Source of the DNA: Bacteroidales bacterium | Lineage (GTDB): Bacteria; Bacteroidota; Bacteroidia; Bacteroidales; UBA932 | Assembly: GCA_017561265.1 (NCBI GenBank) | Contig: JAFZDJ010000008.1 | Span: 62,001-126,000, forward strand | Length of the DNA stretch: 64,000 nucleotides | Direction: 5' to 3' | In this document: positions 41,032-48,526 of the stretch, one piece after another | How the letters are laid out: each line of letters starts with the position of its first letter | Numbering within the stretch: position 1 is the stretch's first letter | Translations under genes and position numbers: made by a program | The notes under the pieces: model-generated | Seen by the model: the letters and a program-made list of their open reading frames with translations, nothing else | Database searches by the model: none | Told to the model about the DNA's origin: nothing

Positions 41032-42441
41032 ATGTTGAAACAAGGACTGGAACTAAAACAGACGCAGAAGCTTTCCCCGCTTCAGATCCAGACCATCAAG
41101 CTGATCGAACTTCCTGTTCAGGAGCTTGAGCAGAGGATTCGTAAGGAACTGGAGGAGAATCCGGTTCTGGACGAGGATGTTTCCAGCGGCAAGGATGAAG
41201 ACGAGGCTCCAAGAGAAGTCTCTTTGTCAGAATATAAGGAGGATGATGCCATCCCGAGCTACAGGCTCAGGTCTGACCACTATTCGAAGGATGAGCGTCC
41301 TCAGTACAATACTTTTTCTGTAAAGGAAAGTTTCACCCAGAGTCTTCAGGAACAGCTGGGTTACCGTAATCTTACCGAACATCAGTATGCTGTGGCTTCA
41401 TTCCTTATCGGCAGCCTTGACGATGACGGCTATCTCAGAAGGAGCATCGACAGTGTAGTGGACGATCTTTCATTCCGTGCCGGAGTGGAGTCTACGGAGG
41501 AGGAAGTGCTTGCCATGCTGAAGATAATCCAGGAGTTCGACCCTGCAGGGGTGGGAGCAAGAGATCTTCGCGAATGTCTTCTTCTTCAGATCAGGCATTG
41601 CAAGAAGACTCCGGAGGTTGAGAATGCGGTAAAGATCCTGAAGAATCATTTCAATGAGTTCACGAACAAGCATTTTCAGAAGATAATGACCAGGATGGAT
41701 CTTACAGAGGCCGAGCTGAAGGCTGCAATCGCCAAGATCCTGAAACTGAATCCTTCACCTGGCGGACAGATTGACGATTCATATACTGATCAGGCTCAGC
41801 AGATTGTTCCTGACTTCGTTCTTGAGTACAGGGATGGAGAGCTTCATCTTTCGATGCCGAGATTCTCAGTTCCGGAGTTGAGGGTGAACAGGAAATATGC
41901 GGATATCCTCATAGAGGCGGCGAATTCTTCGGAAAGAGACAAGAAGGAGGCTGCGGCTTTCGTCAAGAAGAAGCTGGATTCGGCAAAATGGTTTGTCGAG
42001 GCAATCAAGCAGCGTCACAACACTCTTTCCAGCACTATGCAGGCTATCGTGGACTATCAGAGGGAGTATTTCATCGATGGTGATGAGGCCAATCTGAAGC
42101 CTATGGTGCTGAAGGATATAGCTGAAAAGACCGGATTTGATATCTCGACTATTTCACGTGTTGTGAACAGCAAGTATATCGAAACCCACTTCGGAATATA
42201 TTCTTTGAAGTATTTCTTCTCGGAAGGCCTTGAAAATCAGGATGGTGAAGAGGTTTCTACCCGTGAGCTCAAAAAGGCTCTCCAGGAGTGCGTGGATGGT
42301 GAGAACAAGCGTAAGCCGATGACTGATGATGAACTTGTAGAGGAGATGACCCGCAAGGGCTATAAGGTCGCACGCCGTACCATAGCCAAGTATCGTGATC
42401 AGCTCGGTATTCCGAAGGCACGACTCAGAAAAGAGCTTTAA
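41032..42441 (+). CDS. rpoN: RNA polymerase sigma-54 factor
   Basis: 469 aa. Region I (LKQTQKLSPLQIQTIKLIEL), an acidic region II, the core-binding domain and the C-terminal RpoN box ARRTIAKYR. Directs transcription from -24/-12 promoters with enhancer-binding activators, none of which is encoded in this window. Last gene of its unit, ended by a strong palindromic terminator. Confidence 0.97.
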   Translation: MLKQGLELKQTQKLSPLQIQTIKLIELPVQELEQRIRKELEENPVLDEDVSSGKDEDEAPREVSLSEYKEDDAIPSYRLRSDHYSKDERPQYNTFSVKESFTQSLQEQLGYRNLTEHQYAVASFLIGSLDDDGYLRRSIDSVVDDLSFRAGVESTEEEVLAMLKIIQEFDPAGVGARDLRECLLLQIRHCKKTPEVENAVKILKNHFNEFTNKHFQKIMTRMDLTEAELKAAIAKILKLNPSPGGQIDDSYTDQAQQIVPDFVLEYRDGELHLSMPRFSVPELRVNRKYADILIEAANSSERDKKEAAAFVKKKLDSAKWFVEAIKQRHNTLSSTMQAIVDYQREYFIDGDEANLKPMVLKDIAEKTGFDISTISRVVNSKYIETHFGIYSLKYFFSEGLENQDGEEVSTRELKKALQECVDGENKRKPMTDDELVEEMTRKGYKVARRTIAKYRDQLGIPKARLRKEL

Positions 42442-42447
42442 GTGCAT

Positions 42448-42485
42448 ATAAAAATCAGCAGAACTGCAGTTCTGCTGATTTTTAT
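42448..42485. terminator. Perfect palindromic bidirectional terminator
   Basis: A 38-bp perfect palindrome (core CAGCAGAACTGCAGTTCTG) with A and T tracts at its ends lies between convergent rpoN and upp, so it gives a U-tailed hairpin in both transcripts. Confidence 0.85.
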
Positions 42486-42492
42486 TATACCG

Positions 42493-43146
42493 TTATTTCT
42501 TTACGCCATAGGCGAGGTCGCCGGCATCACCGAGTCCTGGGACTATGTATGAATGGCTTGTGAGCTCTTCATCGATGGCGGCAACCCAAAGTGTCACGCC
42601 CTCTTCAGGAAGATGTTTCTGAAGGTATTCCACTGCATATGCACTTGAAATAGGGCATACAAGATGTGTATGCGCCGGCTGACCTTCATCGCAGAGACGT
42701 TTGTATGCGATTTCGAGTGATGCTCCTGTCGCAAGCATGGTGTCGGCAAGGATAAGGGTCTTGCCTGTGAGGTCAGGTGTGCTGCAGTATTCGATGTTGA
42801 TGTGGAAGTCTTCACCCTTGTCATATTTTCTGTATGCAGCTACGAATGCGTTCTGCGCGTCATCGAAATAATTGAGGATTCCCTGATGGAGAGGGAGTCC
42901 GGCGCGGAGAATTGTGGCTACGACGATCTGCTCGTCATATGTAGGGATGCTCGCGATGCCCAGAGGCGTCACAAAGTCCTTGTTGCTGTATTCCATATGC
43001 TGGCTGATCTCGTATGCGAAGATCTCTCCGAGTCTTTCGAGGTTTCTGCGGAAACGCATGCTGTCCTTCTGGATGCCCTTGTCACGCATCTGCGCGACGA
43101 ATTTGTTGAGAATGGAATTCTTCTCACCAAGGTTGATTACTTTCAT
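42493..43146 (-). CDS. upp: Uracil phosphoribosyltransferase
   Basis: 217 aa. Converts uracil and PRPP to UMP in pyrimidine salvage. PRPP-binding loop LADTMLATGAS and the C-terminal uracil-binding region VPGLGDAGDLAYG are present. Own promoter with both boxes matching consensus. Confidence 0.95.
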   Translation of the reverse strand: MKVINLGEKNSILNKFVAQMRDKGIQKDSMRFRRNLERLGEIFAYEISQHMEYSNKDFVTPLGIASIPTYDEQIVVATILRAGLPLHQGILNYFDDAQNAFVAAYRKYDKGEDFHINIEYCSTPDLTGKTLILADTMLATGASLEIAYKRLCDEGQPAHTHLVCPISSAYAVEYLQKHLPEEGVTLWVAAIDEELTSHSYIVPGLGDAGDLAYGVKK

Positions 43147-43177
43147 GTTATGATACGTGGTTATGGTTTCTGAGACA

Positions 43178-43208
43178 CAAATATATCTTTATTTGTCAAC
43201 AAGTCAAA
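43178..43208 (-). promoter_or_regulatory. Promoter of upp
   Basis: TTTG (43208-43205), 19 nt, then TATATTTG (43185-43178) on the minus strand: exact matches to both boxes of the Bacteroidetes consensus. Start codon 31 nt downstream. Confidence 0.75.
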
Positions 43209-43219
43209 ATTTTTCCCGT

Positions 43220-43906
43220 TCAAAGCTTTACGAGTTCTTCGTCTGCGAAACTGTAATAGCTGTCGGATGCTATTACGACATGGTCCAGCAGTGAAATATC
43301 GCATATCTTCAATGCCTTGTCCAGCTGTCTGGTGGCCTGTATGTCTGCCGTGCCGGGTAAAGCGCTGCCGGATGGGTGGTTGTGTGACAATATTATCCCG
43401 CATGCCTTTCGTTCCAGTGCTTTCCTGACTATGACTCTGCTGTCCAGAGTGGTGGAGTCGAGACCTCCGATGCTGATCCGTTCTTTGGCTATGAGATGGT
43501 TGGCTCTGTTCAGATAGAGTACCCAGCATTCTTCATGGTCCAATCCTCTAAGCAGGGGAACCATGATTCTGAATACGGTTTTGGCTGATGATATGGCCGT
43601 GCGTGATGTTGCTATGTCTTCCGATGCACATCTTCTTCCGAGCTCGAATGCGGCTGCCACGGTTACTGCCTTGCTCGGACCTATGCCTTCCGTTTCGCAA
43701 AGTTTTTCAATGGACATGGATGCGACTGTGTTGAGCTTGCCTTCACCCCTTGTCATGAGGTCTCTGGCTACGTCTATCACATTCCTGTCTGACATTCCTG
43801 TACGCAGCAGAATGGCCAGAAGTTCGGCATTGCTTAGGGATTCAGCGCCTTTGCTCATCATCTTTTCCCTCGGCCTCTCGTCCATGCAAAGTTCCTTGAT
43901 CTTCAT
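43220..43906 (-). CDS. radC: RadC-family JAMM-domain protein
   Basis: 228 aa. N-terminal helix-hairpin-helix (IGPSKAVTVAAAFELGRR) and a JAB/MPN domain with metal motif HNHPSGSALPGTADI (H-x-H-x7-S-x2-D). Despite its name its role in DNA repair is doubtful. Its -7 box lies only 10 nt before the ATG. Confidence 0.95.
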   Translation of the reverse strand: MKIKELCMDERPREKMMSKGAESLSNAELLAILLRTGMSDRNVIDVARDLMTRGEGKLNTVASMSIEKLCETEGIGPSKAVTVAAAFELGRRCASEDIATSRTAISSAKTVFRIMVPLLRGLDHEECWVLYLNRANHLIAKERISIGGLDSTTLDSRVIVRKALERKACGIILSHNHPSGSALPGTADIQATRQLDKALKICDISLLDHVVIASDSYYSFADEELVKL

Positions 43907-43916
43907 GTTTTTTCTG

Positions 43917-43924
43917 CAAAACTA
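43917..43924 (-). promoter_or_regulatory. -7 box of radC
   Basis: TAGTTTTG on the minus strand fits TAnnTTTG and ends 10 nt before the ATG, so the leader is very short. It lies between a pair of 10-bp inverted repeats (TTTTTCTGCA and TGCAGAAAAA). Confidence 0.45.
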
Positions 43925-44041
43925 TGATAATGATTCCTTTGTGCAGAAAAAATGTGGCGGAATGCCTGCAGATTTTTCTTTTTCTTTAAAGTTTTGTCTT
44001 TTTTTATACGAAATCTGTGGGTTCTCATCCCACCGGACACT

Positions 44042-44070
44042 AAAAAAGACCGAATGAATCGGTCTTTTTT
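44042..44070 (-). terminator. Intrinsic terminator of tRNA-His
   Basis: A 12-bp stem AAAAAAGACCGA/TCGGTCTTTTTT with a 5-nt loop begins 2 nt after the tRNA and ends in a U run on the minus strand. Confidence 0.85.
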
Positions 44071-44072
44071 AG

Positions 44073-44147
44073 GGTGCCCAGTGGGATTCGAACCCACGAC
44101 ATTCAGAACCACAATCTGACGCTCTAACCAACTGAACTATGGGCACC
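44073..44147 (-). tRNA. tRNA-His (GTG)
   Basis: Full cloverleaf on the minus strand: acceptor GGTGCCC with GGGCACC, D stem GTTC/GAGC, anticodon stem TCAGA/TCTGA around loop TTGTGGT (anticodon GTG), T stem GTGGG/CCCAC with loop TTCGAAT. The extra 5' G paired with C73 marks tRNA-His. CCA is not encoded. Confidence 0.97.
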
Positions 44148-44164
44148 GTGTTGGATTAGGACTG

Positions 44165-44172
44165 CAAATATA
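44165..44172 (-). promoter_or_regulatory. -7 box of tRNA-His
   Basis: TATATTTG on the minus strand, 17 nt before the tRNA; an ATTG lies 19 nt upstream as -33 box. Confidence 0.55.
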
Positions 44173-44216
44173 CGGACTTTTTTCAACAATGCAATACTTT
44201 TGTAAAATAAATTCAT

Positions 44217-44224
44217 TATATTTG
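44217..44224 (+). promoter_or_regulatory. -7 box of the carboxyltransferase gene
   Basis: TATATTTG, perfect TAnnTTTG, 23 nt before the ATG at 44248. Confidence 0.55.
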
Positions 44225-44247
44225 TAGGGATAACAACCAGACACAAT

Positions 44248-46032
44248 ATGGGACGCGAAATTAAGTTCTCCCTTGTATACAGGGATATGTGGCAGTCTTC
44301 GGGAAAATATGTGCCGACTGTCGCTCAGTTGAAGGAAGTGGCTCCTGCAATCATAGACATGGGCTGCTTTGACCGTGTGGAAACCAATGGCGGAGCATTC
44401 GAACAGGTAAATCTCCTTTTCGGTGAGAATCCGAACAGGGCTGTACGAGAATGGACTGCGCCTTTCCATAAGGCAGGCATCCAGACTCACATGCTGGAGC
44501 GTGGTCTTAATGCCCTCCGCATGAATCCGGTTCCGGCTGATGTGCGTGAACTTATGTATAAGGTGAAGCATGCTCAGGGTACTGATATCTCACGTTCTTT
44601 CTGCGGTCTGAACGACCATCGTAACCTCCGTCTCAGTGTCGAGTATGCGAAGAAGGGCGGAATGATCTCGCAGGTAGCTCTCTCCATCACAAATTCGCCT
44701 GTCCATACCGTGGAGTATTATATGGGCGTGGTTGACAAGGTTGTTGAATACGGTTGCGACGAGATCTGTCTCAAGGATATGGCCGGAATCGGACGTCCTA
44801 GCTTCCTTGCCGAGCTGACAAGCCAGATAAAGAAGAAATATCCTCATATAAAGGTGCAGTACCATGGTCATTCCGGACCGGGATTCTCTCCTGCGTCTAT
44901 GCTGGAGGTGGCACGTGCCGGTGCCGACTATCTTGATGTGGCTGTGGAGCCTCTGTCGTGGGGAAAGGTTCATCCGGACGTCATCACCATCCGTGAGATG
45001 CTCAAGGCCGACGGCTTCCAGGTCAAGGACCTGAATATGAATGCATATATGGATGTACGTGCCCTGACCCAGAAGTTCATTGACGACTTCCTCGGCTACT
45101 GGATAGATCCGAACAATTCGCACATGAGTTCTCTGCTTGTCGGTTGCGGTCTGCCTGGTGGTATGATGGGCTCGATGATGGCCGACCTCAAGGGATTCCA
45201 TGGTGCGATCAATGCCTCGCTTCGCGCGCAGGGCAAGGCGGAACTTACTCTCGACCAGCTGATGGTGATGCTTTTCCAGGAGGTTGAATATGTATGGCCT
45301 CGTCTGGGATATCCGCCGCTCGTGACTCCGTTCAGTCAGTATGTGAAGAATACCGCTCTGATGAACCTGATGGCGCTTCTCAAGGGACAGCCAAGATGGT
45401 CTACAATCGATAAGGATACATGGAACATGATTCTTGGCAAGATGGGTAAGCTTCCGGGCGAGCTCGCTCCGGAGATTGTGGCTCTCGCGAAGGAAAAAGG
45501 CCTTGAATTCTATACAGGAAATCCTCAGGATGCATTCCCGAACGAGCTCGACAAGTTCCGTGCGATTATGAAGGAAGAAGGATGGGACTGCGGTCAGGAC
45601 GATGAGGAACTGTTCGAACTTGCAATGCATGAGAGGCAGTACCGTGACTATAAGAGCGGAGTAGCCAAGGAACGCTTCAATAAGGATCTCGAGGCTGCCA
45701 AGGCTAAGGCCGGAGCTCCGGTCGTGGTTACAAGGCCGGTTGTGGAGATGCCGAAATATGATGTTGAAAAGCTCGCCGAGAAATATCCTAAGGCTGTTCC
45801 TGTACAGGCTCCAGTCAAGGGTCAGATCATCTGGCAGTATGATGTGGATGATGCTTCGACTGCTCCTGTTGCCGGCACCGAGGTGGAGGCAGGCAAGCCG
45901 ATGAGCTACGTCCAGACATATTACGGCATTGAGGAAATCGTGCCTGCAGTCAGCGGACGCATTGTGGCTGTCTGCGCAAAGCAGGGTGACATGGTGGCGA
46001 AAGGCGAGATAGTCGCTTTTGTACAGGAATAA
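44248..46032 (+). CDS. Pyruvate/oxaloacetate carboxyltransferase with non-canonical biotinyl-like tail
   Basis: 594 aa. Residues 1-300 form the carboxyltransferase barrel of oxaloacetate decarboxylase alpha / pyruvate carboxylase subunit B: metal-binding Asp in VYRDMWQSS, the carbamylated-Lys site CLKDMAG and YHGHSGPG. The conserved helical domain follows. The C-terminal about 80 residues look like a biotinyl/lipoyl domain (PAVSGRIVAVCAKQGDMVAKGEIV), but where biotin carriers have A-M-K-M this one has TYYG, so it cannot be biotinylated in the normal way. A separate carrier may serve it, or it may do another job. Monocistronic with its own promoter and terminator. Confidence 0.85.
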   Translation: MGREIKFSLVYRDMWQSSGKYVPTVAQLKEVAPAIIDMGCFDRVETNGGAFEQVNLLFGENPNRAVREWTAPFHKAGIQTHMLERGLNALRMNPVPADVRELMYKVKHAQGTDISRSFCGLNDHRNLRLSVEYAKKGGMISQVALSITNSPVHTVEYYMGVVDKVVEYGCDEICLKDMAGIGRPSFLAELTSQIKKKYPHIKVQYHGHSGPGFSPASMLEVARAGADYLDVAVEPLSWGKVHPDVITIREMLKADGFQVKDLNMNAYMDVRALTQKFIDDFLGYWIDPNNSHMSSLLVGCGLPGGMMGSMMADLKGFHGAINASLRAQGKAELTLDQLMVMLFQEVEYVWPRLGYPPLVTPFSQYVKNTALMNLMALLKGQPRWSTIDKDTWNMILGKMGKLPGELAPEIVALAKEKGLEFYTGNPQDAFPNELDKFRAIMKEEGWDCGQDDEELFELAMHERQYRDYKSGVAKERFNKDLEAAKAKAGAPVVVTRPVVEMPKYDVEKLAEKYPKAVPVQAPVKGQIIWQYDVDDASTAPVAGTEVEAGKPMSYVQTYYGIEEIVPAVSGRIVAVCAKQGDMVAKGEIVAFVQE

Positions 46033-46046
46033 CCATATCGGATCAT

Positions 46047-46091
46047 AAAAAGACTGGCAGCAAAGTGGTAAAACGATGCTGCCAGTCTTTC
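46047..46091 (+). terminator. Intrinsic terminator after the carboxyltransferase gene
   Basis: A 14-bp stem AAAGACTGGCAGCA/TGCTGCCAGTCTTT (46049-46062 with 46077-46090) with a 14-nt loop and a following T-rich run. Confidence 0.85.
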
Positions 46092-46093
46092 TT

Positions 46094-46273
46094 TTCTGTC
46101 ATCCAGAACGAACACTCCCTTCTGTCAACCTGAGCGAAAATTCCCTTCTGTCCTCCTGAGCGCCCGTCCTCAATATCCTCCTGAGCGAACACTCCCTTCT
46201 GTCATCCTGAGCGAATGTCCTCAATATCCTGCTGAGCGAACACTCCCCACTATCATCCAGAACGAACATTCCC
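46094..46273. repeat. Array of seven degenerate 25-26-bp repeats
   Basis: Seven head-to-tail units of about 26 bp, typical form TTCTGTCATCCTGAGCGAAC plus ACTCCC, with scattered substitutions. The eighth unit (from 46274) runs on into the left arm of the 36-bp inverted repeat. No spacers, so not a CRISPR array. Confidence 0.85.
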
Positions 46274-46276
46274 TTC

Positions 46277-46642
46277 TGTCATCCTGAGCGAACGCAGTGA
46301 GTCGAAGGATCCACTATGGAACAAGCTCCTCCCAATCCGGATTTACCCGACATATCAACTCATTTTTCTTTTCTCTTCTCCAGCCCTTCAATTGCTTTTC
46401 CCGTCGAATCGCATCCTCAATATTATCATATGACTCATAATAAACAAGTTTACTACAATTATATCTTCTGCTGAACCATGATCCGTTACCTTCCTTATGA
46501 TTGTTTATCCTTTGTATCAAGTTGCCGGTAACTCCGATATACACAGTAGTGTTGTATTTGTTCGAGATTATGTATACGTAATATGCCATATCAAACTTTA
46601 TTATGCGGATCCTTCGACTCACTGCGTTCGCTCAGGATGACA
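46277..46642. mobile_element. 366-bp GIY-YIG unit with perfect 36-bp inverted repeats
   Basis: Arms at 46277-46312 and 46607-46642 are exact reverse complements (outer end TGTCATCCTGAGCG, inner end GTCGAAGGATCC). Between them lies one gene, a GIY-YIG nuclease, whose stop codon begins 1 nt inside the left arm. Degenerate copies of the outer end continue as 26-bp arrays on both sides, in opposite orientations. This has the form of a minimal nuclease-driven repeat element. Mobility is inferred from structure only. Confidence 0.65.
46314..46589 (-). CDS. GIY-YIG endonuclease (UPF0213/YhbQ type)
   Basis: 91 aa from ATG 46589 (MAYYVYIISN); an in-frame codon further upstream lies in the repeat arm and is not needed. 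GIY-YIG core: YVYI followed by VYIGVT, catalytic Arg in NLIQRINNH, and a downstream Glu in AIRREKQLKGW. Single-domain stand-alone members of this family are common in bacteria and of unclear role. Here the gene fills the space between two perfect inverted repeats, which suggests it acts on them. Confidence 0.9.
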   Translation of the reverse strand: MAYYVYIISNKYNTTVYIGVTGNLIQRINNHKEGNGSWFSRRYNCSKLVYYESYDNIEDAIRREKQLKGWRREKKNELICRVNPDWEELVP

Positions 46643-46695
46643 GGGAGTGACGTTCACATCGGATGACAGAGAGTGACGCTCACATCGGATGAGAG
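46643..46695. repeat. Right-hand 26-bp repeat array (two units, inverted)
   Basis: Read on the minus strand, two units of 25-26 bp of the form TGTCATCC-(N10)-TCACTCCC lead into the right arm of the inverted repeat. They mirror the left array in period and orientation. The array also provides the last codons of the KilA-N remnant. Confidence 0.7.
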
Positions 46696-47027
46696 CTTTG
46701 CAAAGTTCTGTTCTGCATTTCTGGCAATCAGAACTGCCAGCTGCTCTTCTGCAGTGCGACGCAGAATGGTGAATCTGTCATCTTTCGATATACCTAGCTT
46801 GCCTTACTTTTAATTGTGGCGAATTCGCCATAATTAAAATCTGGGTTGAACATAGACTCCCATGCACCTAAGTATTCAAGGGTGTTTCTATTTCTTAGCC
46901 AGTCAGATATGAACAAGTCCCCATCTTTGGCCTTGATGATGTCTGTCAATGAGATGTAATCTTCGTCATTGATTGTTGTCAGGGCTATTTCGATTCCCTG
47001 TACATTCATGATAGATGTCTTTGTCAT
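46654..47027 (-). pseudogene. KilA-N domain gene remnant (internal deletion and frameshift)
   Basis: The frame from ATG 47027 gives 77 aa with a KilA-N-type start (DYISLTDIIKAKDG, FISDWLRNRNTLEYLGAWE, NYGEFATIK) and then stops at 46794 where the domain should continue. Starting at 46797 in another frame is a C-terminal-like segment (LGISKDDRFTILRRTAEEQL) of about 36 residues, which resembles the usual end of longer KilA-N proteins of Bacteroidetes. The middle of the gene is missing. The tail runs into the 26-bp repeat array. Intact members are about 270 aa and phage- or mobile-element-linked; this copy is unlikely to work. Confidence 0.7.
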
Positions 47028-47049
47028 AATTCAAATGTTAAACATGCAG

Positions 47050-47198
47050 CAAAGTTCCCGAGACTTATCCGTATACACAAAAAGTATACGGATATCTGAA
47101 AAAATCGGCCTTCCACGGGTCTGGAAGGCCGATTCTGATGCTGAAATTTGTCTGATTTTTTATAAAAACGGAACAAATTGTTCCATGATGTTCCACAG
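47050..47198 (-). repeat. 149-bp direct repeat, copy 1
   Basis: About 93% identical (10 differences) to 48102-48250, same orientation and length. It directly abuts the rpn stop codon. It contains two hairpins, at 47067-47093 and 47104-47133, and a 15-bp palindrome GGAACAAATTGTTCC. On the minus strand the second hairpin ends in TTTTTT, so it looks like the rpn terminator. Confidence 0.88.
47098..47133 (-). terminator. Intrinsic terminator after the rpn gene
   Basis: A 12-bp perfect stem ATCGGCCTTCCA/TGGAAGGCCGAT with a 6-nt loop followed by six T on the minus strand; part of the 149-bp repeat. Confidence 0.8.
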
Positions 47199-48074
47199 TT
47201 AATCGTGTTTGAATGCCTGAACTTGTTCTGCAGGAAGCTCCATGATAGAAGCGACTTGATCTACAGCCATGCCAGCAGAAAGCATCTTTCTTATAGCCTC
47301 TTCTAATCCCTTTTCCCGCCCTTTCTTCTCAGCTGCGGCGAATTCGCCTTTAAGTCTTCTTTCGTCGTACATATCCTTCTCGTATTGAATCCTTTTCTCT
47401 TCGTTGAATCTGGCAATCTCGCATGCATCGAAAAGCTTGGTATAAACCTCACGCTGAAGCCATTCCGGACGATTCTTTAACCTTCCCATATTCTTCAGAA
47501 TATACATCATCTTATCGATGTCGCTCATGCATTCCGTGCACCTTTTATTAAAACGTGCCAGTTCAGCAAAGGTAATAAAAATAGTTTCATCCAGCACTTC
47601 ACCTGTGCCTTTTTCACGAAAAGTGTATTCTGATATGAACCTGTCTGTCCACAGAGACGAATCGGAATGAGATATGTCTGTTCCCATCAGGCCGATAAGG
47701 TAAACCGGTGGCACGTCATAATTTCCTCCTCTTCTATTCTGACGGTCATACACTCTTGCTGCATAACTGACGCAGCGTTTGAACCAGTATTCTTCATCAT
47801 AACGTTGCATTTCCACAATAAACATCACACCATTTTCATCACGACAAATGAAATCATAGTGATATTCTTTGTTGTCTGAGATCTGACCTTGTTGTTCTGT
47901 AGGCATATAAACAATATCGGCTACTCTCCGATGCTCTGGTAAGAGTACATTCATTATAGTCATCACAGCCTCCTTATTGTTCACATCGCCGAACAAGGCC
48001 TTGAAGCCTCCGTTTGTCAGAATGTCCACATATCTATGAATCACATTCCCTCTCGCATCATTGTAATTTTCCAT
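47199..48074 (-). CDS. Rpn-family recombination-promoting nuclease / PD-(D/E)XK putative transposase
   Basis: 291 aa. N-terminal VIHRYVDILTNGGFKALFGD and the nuclease core DFICRDENGVMFIVEMQRYD, holding the D...E-x-Q metal site of the PD-(D/E)XK fold; a charged helical C-terminus (EKKGREKGLEEAIRKML) ends in a small helix pair. Rpn proteins of E. coli are DNA endonucleases that raise RecA-independent recombination. The gene is bracketed by 149-bp direct repeats, one touching its stop codon and one 27 bp before its start. Confidence 0.92.
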   Translation of the reverse strand: MENYNDARGNVIHRYVDILTNGGFKALFGDVNNKEAVMTIMNVLLPEHRRVADIVYMPTEQQGQISDNKEYHYDFICRDENGVMFIVEMQRYDEEYWFKRCVSYAARVYDRQNRRGGNYDVPPVYLIGLMGTDISHSDSSLWTDRFISEYTFREKGTGEVLDETIFITFAELARFNKRCTECMSDIDKMMYILKNMGRLKNRPEWLQREVYTKLFDACEIARFNEEKRIQYEKDMYDERRLKGEFAAAEKKGREKGLEEAIRKMLSAGMAVDQVASIMELPAEQVQAFKHD

Positions 48075-48101
48075 AAAAGAAATTATTATAATTTAATGAC
48101 A

Positions 48102-48250
48102 CAAAGTTCCGGAGACTTATCCGTATACTCAAAAAATATACGGCTATCTGAAAGAATCGGCCTCCCATGGGTATGGAAGGCCGATTCTGATGCTGAAATT
48201 TGTTTGATTTTTTATAAAAACGGAACAAATTGTTCCATGAAGTTCCACAG
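48102..48250 (-). repeat. 149-bp direct repeat, copy 2
   Basis: Upstream partner of copy 1. The terminator-like hairpin is kept but one stem pair is lost and the T run is broken by a C; the first hairpin is also decayed, so this copy is the less constrained one. Confidence 0.88.
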
Positions 48251-48526
48251 GGAGAGGGTGATCATGAGGTCATTAGTGCAATTCAAGTTGCCATGCAAAT
48301 GCCTGAATGACTGCGTGCCAACATTTTAGATTATCAGCCTGCATTCCAGGGTGGAAGGCTAAAGCTGCAAATGGCTGAGAGATAGGGTATTGTAGGTCAC
48401 ATTGGGTCATGAATCGGAAATGAGGGGGGAAATTAAATCCGGAAAATGGTTGAGTATTAAGGAATAAATCCTAAATTTGTGACTTTCCCACGACAAATCA
48501 ATCAAATCACTAAAAATAACACTATT
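48251..48526. other. Intergenic stretch before cassette 1
   Basis: No ORF with coding character. It holds the promoter of peptide gene 1 near its right end and otherwise no repeat or hairpin that I can see. Confidence 0.5.
48449..48479 (+). promoter_or_regulatory. Promoter of cassette 1
   Basis: GTTG, 19 nt, TAAATTTG. The leader to the peptide ATG at 48527 is about 40 nt. The same -7 sequence is used by cassette 2. Confidence 0.65.

Noticed and set aside
43912..43968. Inverted repeat TTTTTCTGCA/TGCAGAAAAA upstream of radC as a terminator
   Set aside because: The loop is too long (over 20 nt) for an intrinsic terminator, and the tRNA-His already has its own strong terminator.
46094..46273. 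CRISPR-like array
   Set aside because: The 25-26-bp units are contiguous and degenerate, with no unique spacers, and no cas genes are near.
47050..48250. Plus-strand ORF shared by both 149-bp repeats, with several conservative codon differences
   Set aside because: No shared start codon lies inside the repeat, the frame crosses two hairpins that read as a minus-strand terminator, and ten differences are too few to show selection.
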